Positions 6,615 through 9,115 of a DNA stretch of 9,115 nucleotides are shown here, piece by piece (position 1 is the first letter of the stretch; every line of letters begins with the position of its first letter). The stretch covers positions 16,584-25,698 of the forward strand of contig DGYJ01000017.1 of the NCBI GenBank assembly GCA_002396665.1, written 5' to 3'. A model generated the notes under the pieces. It saw only the letters and a list, made by a program, of their open reading frames with translations. It did not search any database and was not told where the DNA came from. Origin of the DNA: Bdellovibrionaceae bacterium UBA5009 (GTDB lineage: Bacteria > Bdellovibrionota > Bdellovibrionia > Bdellovibrionales > Bdellovibrionaceae). The translations under genes were made by a program, and so were the position numbers.

Positions 6615-8177
6615 ATGTCCACTGAAAATCTGCATCTTAAAAAACTAAATGATCTTGAAAAACGTAATGAACTTGCCATGCGTGGTGGTGGCGAATCTAA
6701 ATTAGCTAAGCATAAACAGGGCGGAAGATTAACTGCTCGCGAGCGCTTGGATGTCTTGCTTGATCCAGGAAGCTTTGTTGAAATGGATCGCTTCGTTACC
6801 CACCGATGCACAAATTTCGAAATGGAAAAAACTGTCACACCTGGTGATGGTGTAATTACTGGTTATGGCCGTGTGAATGGAAAACTTGTCTATGTTTCCA
6901 GTCAAGACTTTACAGTCATTGGTGGTTCAATGTCGCGAACCCAGGCCAACAAAATTTGCAAAGTCATGGATTTAGCCATTAAAAACGGCGCGCCATTTAT
7001 TAGCATCAATGATTCAGGTGGTGCACGTATTCAAGAGGGAATCGAATCCCTTGGTGGCTATGCAGATATTTTTTCTAGAAACACGTTGGCCTCTGGCGTG
7101 ATCCCGCAAATCACAGCAATCATGGGCCCCTGCGCCGGTGGTGCTGTTTACAGCCCTAGTATCACGGACTTCGTTTTCATGGTCAAAAACTCAAGCTACA
7201 TGTTTGTTACCGGACCTGACGTGATTAAAGCAGTCACCCATGAAGAGGTGACGAAAGAAGATCTTGGTGGCGCAGCAACGCATTCTCAAAAATCTGGCGT
7301 TGCCCACTTTGCAACTGAAGACGACAAGCATTGCTTGTTGATGATTCGCGAACTGCTTAACTTTTTGCCTGCAAACAATTTAGATGATGCCCCTTTATTG
7401 CCGAACAATGATAAAGCTGATCGTCTTGTGGATGGAATTAATAAAATTATTCCTGATAATCCTAAAAAGCCCTACGATATGCTTTCAGTGATCACTGAGT
7501 GCGTGGATGAAGGTTATTTTTTAGAAATTCATAAACATTATGCTCAAAATATTGTTGTAGGATTTGCACGCTTTAATGGTCGTCCCGTTGGAATTGTTGG
7601 CAATCAGCCCCAAATTCTTGCCGGATGCTTAAATATCGAAGCGTCTCGCAAGGCTGCACGATTTATTCGTTTTTGTGATGCATTTAATATTCCTGTGGTC
7701 AGTTTTGTTGATGTTCCTGGATTTTTACCAGGACGTGATCAAGAGTGGAACGGAATTATCACCCACGGTGCAAAATTGCTTTATGCTTACGCTGAAGCCA
7801 CAGTTCCAAAAATCACGGTAATCACACGCAAAGCCTATGGCGGTGCTTATATCGTGATGGGTTCTAAACTATTACGAAGTGATGTGAACTTGGCTTACCC
7901 TTCGGCGGAAATTGCTGTGATGGGCGCCGAGGGTGCTGTAAATATTATTTGCCGTGAAGCAATCAACAAAGCGAAAGATCCTGCGGCCGAACGCGCACGC
8001 TTGATCGCAGACTATGAAGAAAAATTTAATAATCCCTATGTCTCTGCAGAGCTTGGCTACACTGATGAAGTCATTGATCCTGCTATGACAAGAAAAAGAA
8101 TTATTGAGTCCCTTGAAATGTTAAAAAATAAACGTGATGTTTTGCCGCCGAAAAAACACGGCAATATTCCACTTTAG
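6615..8177 (+). CDS. pccB: Acyl-CoA carboxylase carboxyltransferase (beta) subunit, propionyl-CoA carboxylase type
   Basis: Transfers the carboxyl group from carboxybiotin to an acyl-CoA, in the PccB family usually propionyl-CoA to give (S)-methylmalonyl-CoA. The 520-residue length is normal, and the sequence resembles human PCCB throughout, down to the C-terminal KHGNIPL. Two crotonase-like domains are visible. The N-terminal one has GGARIQEG (135-142) and GPCAGGAVYSP (171-181), the acyl-CoA and oxyanion elements. The C-terminal one has VDVPGFLPG (365-373) and KAYGGAY (406-412), which bind biotin and stabilise the enolate. Ile413 follows GGAY where classical propionyl-CoA enzymes have Asp, a position known to affect acyl-chain preference, so acetyl-CoA or other acyl-CoAs are possible substrates. 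The start ATG has AAGGAG (6602-6607), overlapping the asnS stop. The next gene encodes the biotin carboxylase partner, with its ribosome binding site overlapping this gene's stop. Methylcrotonyl-CoA carboxylase is less likely given the PCCB similarity. Confidence 0.92.
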   Translation: MSTENLHLKKLNDLEKRNELAMRGGGESKLAKHKQGGRLTARERLDVLLDPGSFVEMDRFVTHRCTNFEMEKTVTPGDGVITGYGRVNGKLVYVSSQDFTVIGGSMSRTQANKICKVMDLAIKNGAPFISINDSGGARIQEGIESLGGYADIFSRNTLASGVIPQITAIMGPCAGGAVYSPSITDFVFMVKNSSYMFVTGPDVIKAVTHEEVTKEDLGGAATHSQKSGVAHFATEDDKHCLLMIRELLNFLPANNLDDAPLLPNNDKADRLVDGINKIIPDNPKKPYDMLSVITECVDEGYFLEIHKHYAQNIVVGFARFNGRPVGIVGNQPQILAGCLNIEASRKAARFIRFCDAFNIPVVSFVDVPGFLPGRDQEWNGIITHGAKLLYAYAEATVPKITVITRKAYGGAYIVMGSKLLRSDVNLAYPSAEIAVMGAEGAVNIICREAINKAKDPAAERARLIADYEEKFNNPYVSAELGYTDEVIDPAMTRKRIIESLEMLKNKRDVLPPKKHGNIPL

Positions 8178-8181
8178 GAGG
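8176..8181 (+). promoter_or_regulatory. Ribosome binding site AGGAGG for the biotin carboxylase GTG start
   Basis: A full AGGAGG overlaps the TAG stop of the carboxyltransferase gene and lies four bases before the GTG at 8186. It marks GTG as the start, since no in-frame ATG precedes the conserved KKILIANRGEIA block. The overlap points to coupled translation of the two subunits. Confidence 0.8.
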
Positions 8182-8185
8182 CTTT

Positions 8186-9115
8186 GTGATTAAGCAAATT
8201 AATAAGCAAGCCGCTTTGCCTTTCAAAAAAATACTGATCGCAAATCGTGGCGAAATTGCGATACGTATCACAAGGGCCTGTCGAGAGCTTGGCATTGGTT
8301 CCGTTGCTGTTTTTAGTGATGCTGACAGAAATAGTTTGCATGTGTTCTTAGCTGACCAGGCCTACAATATTGGCCCTGCACCATCAAAAGAGAGTTATTT
8401 AAATTATAAAAAAATAATTCAAGTCGCAAAAGAGGCCAACGTTGATGCCATTCATCCTGGCTATGGTTTTCTTTCAGAAAATACAACTTTTGCCAGAGCC
8501 TGCAAAGAAGCTGGAATCGTCTTTATAGGCCCAACAGTAGAAAATATTGAAGCCATGGGGGACAAGCTTTCAGCCAAAGCCCTGATGAAAAAAGCAAAAG
8601 TCCCAACAGTGCCCGGCAGCGATGGTGGGGTTGAAACAGTCGAAGAAGCACAAAAGATTGCGAATAAAATTGGCTATCCAATTATTATCAAAGCCTCTGC
8701 GGGCGGTGGCGGTAAAGGGATGCGTGTTGTTCGACAAGACAGCGAACTTGAAAGTGCCTTCCGCGCTTGCCGATCAGAAGGACAAAATTATTTTGCTGAT
8801 CCGACAGTTTATATCGAAAAATTTATCAACGATCCTAAACATATCGAAATCCAAGTCTTTGGCGATACCCACGGAAATGTCTGCCATTTGTTCGAAAGGG
8901 AATGTTCAGTTCAACGTCGTCACCAAAAAATAATCGAAGAGTCCCCAAGCCCATCAGTTCCGCAGGAAGTCCGACTTCGTATGGGGGATGCCGCTGTTCG
9001 CGCAGCAAAGCAAATTGATTATATTGGTGCTGGTACAATTGAATTTATTTTTGATAACCAGACTAAAGAATTCTTTTTTATGGAAATGAATACTCGTCTG
9101 CAGGTGGAGCACCCT
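8186..9115 (+). CDS. Acyl-CoA carboxylase biotin carboxylase (alpha) subunit, 3' end outside window
   Basis: Carboxylates the biotin carrier using ATP and bicarbonate, the first half-reaction of the enzyme whose second half is the upstream subunit. The 310 visible codons run to the window edge without a stop. After a short N-terminal extension (1-13) comes KKILIANRGEIA (14-25), then HPGYGFLSEN (90-99), IGPTVENIEAMGDK (114-127), and the ATP-grasp glycine-rich loop SAGGGGKGM (171-179) after ATP-binding Lys169. The catalytic region has His219 and Glu221 in HIEIQV, QRRHQK (243-248), GTIEF (283-287) and EMNTRLQVEHP (300-310), with the metal- and bicarbonate-binding Glu300, Asn302, Arg304 and Glu308 all present. 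Whether a biotinyl carrier domain is fused at the C-terminus (PccA/MccA-type, about 660 residues) or the protein ends at about 450 (AccC type) cannot be seen. Pairing with a PccB-type subunit makes the fused form or a following carrier gene likely. Confidence 0.93.
   Translation, partial: MIKQINKQAALPFKKILIANRGEIAIRITRACRELGIGSVAVFSDADRNSLHVFLADQAYNIGPAPSKESYLNYKKIIQVAKEANVDAIHPGYGFLSENTTFARACKEAGIVFIGPTVENIEAMGDKLSAKALMKKAKVPTVPGSDGGVETVEEAQKIANKIGYPIIIKASAGGGGKGMRVVRQDSELESAFRACRSEGQNYFADPTVYIEKFINDPKHIEIQVFGDTHGNVCHLFERECSVQRRHQKIIEESPSPSVPQEVRLRMGDAAVRAAKQIDYIGAGTIEFIFDNQTKEFFFMEMNTRLQVEHP

Noticed and set aside
6422..6838. 138-codon minus-strand frame across the asnS-pccB junction
   Set aside because: It is antisense to two well-supported genes and the operon junction; no family resemblance.
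8622..8933. 103-codon + strand frame within the biotin carboxylase gene
   Set aside because: The biotin carboxylase frame is continuous here with all catalytic motifs, so this is an out-of-frame shadow.
1..9115. CRISPR array, insertion sequence, integrase, tRNA or defence genes
   Set aside because: I looked on both strands for spaced direct repeats, terminal inverted repeats, transposase motifs and tRNA-like cloverleafs and saw none that stand up; almost all sequence is explained by ordinary genes.

Overview
The window (9115 bp, AT-leaning, roughly 40% GC by eye) is densely packed bacterial chromosome. It holds six complete protein genes and two genes cut by the window edges. I see no tRNA, rRNA, CRISPR array, insertion sequence or phage gene. 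A Bacillus-type AsnS, a PCCB-type carboxyltransferase, exported S8 and S9 serine peptidases, an exported MORN-variant protein and strong AGGAG-like ribosome binding sites together suggest a Gram-negative, protease-rich bacterium. My best guess is a low-GC member of the Bdellovibrionota (for example a Bdellovibrio exovorus-like organism). This is inference from protein flavour, not a database match.

Layout: (1) Positions 2-1239 (+) hold two translationally coupled genes of unknown function. The first is a coiled-coil membrane protein whose 5' end lies outside the window. The second is an exported protein whose signal-peptide region contains a perfect 14-bp stem-loop. (2) Positions 1260-3149 (-) hold an exported S9 family prolyl-oligopeptidase-type peptidase. 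It converges on the first pair with a 20-bp gap. (3) After a 168-bp divergent intergenic region comes a lipoprotein subtilase (S8) at 3318-4613 (+). (4) An exported protein with MORN-variant repeats lies at 4622-5167 (-), with its stop codon only 8 bp from the subtilase stop. (5) Positions 5314-9115 (+) look like one operon: asnS, an acyl-CoA (propionyl-CoA-type) carboxylase carboxyltransferase subunit, and a biotin carboxylase subunit that runs off the end. The carboxylase genes each have a Shine-Dalgarno sequence overlapping the stop codon of the gene before.

How they fit together: the two carboxylase genes encode successive half-reactions of one biotin-dependent enzyme: biotin carboxylation, then carboxyl transfer to an acyl-CoA. 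AsnS has no obvious metabolic link to them and may only share their transcript. The S9 and S8 peptidases and the MORN protein are all exported and probably work in the envelope or periplasm. The two minus-strand genes share a similar -35 element (GTGACA) and an identical GAGAGGT ribosome binding site.

I found no convincing new defence or mobile system. The most unusual sequence signals are the perfect hairpin inside the second gene, a bulged hairpin in the asnS leader, and an Ile at the position that tunes acyl-CoA choice in the carboxyltransferase.
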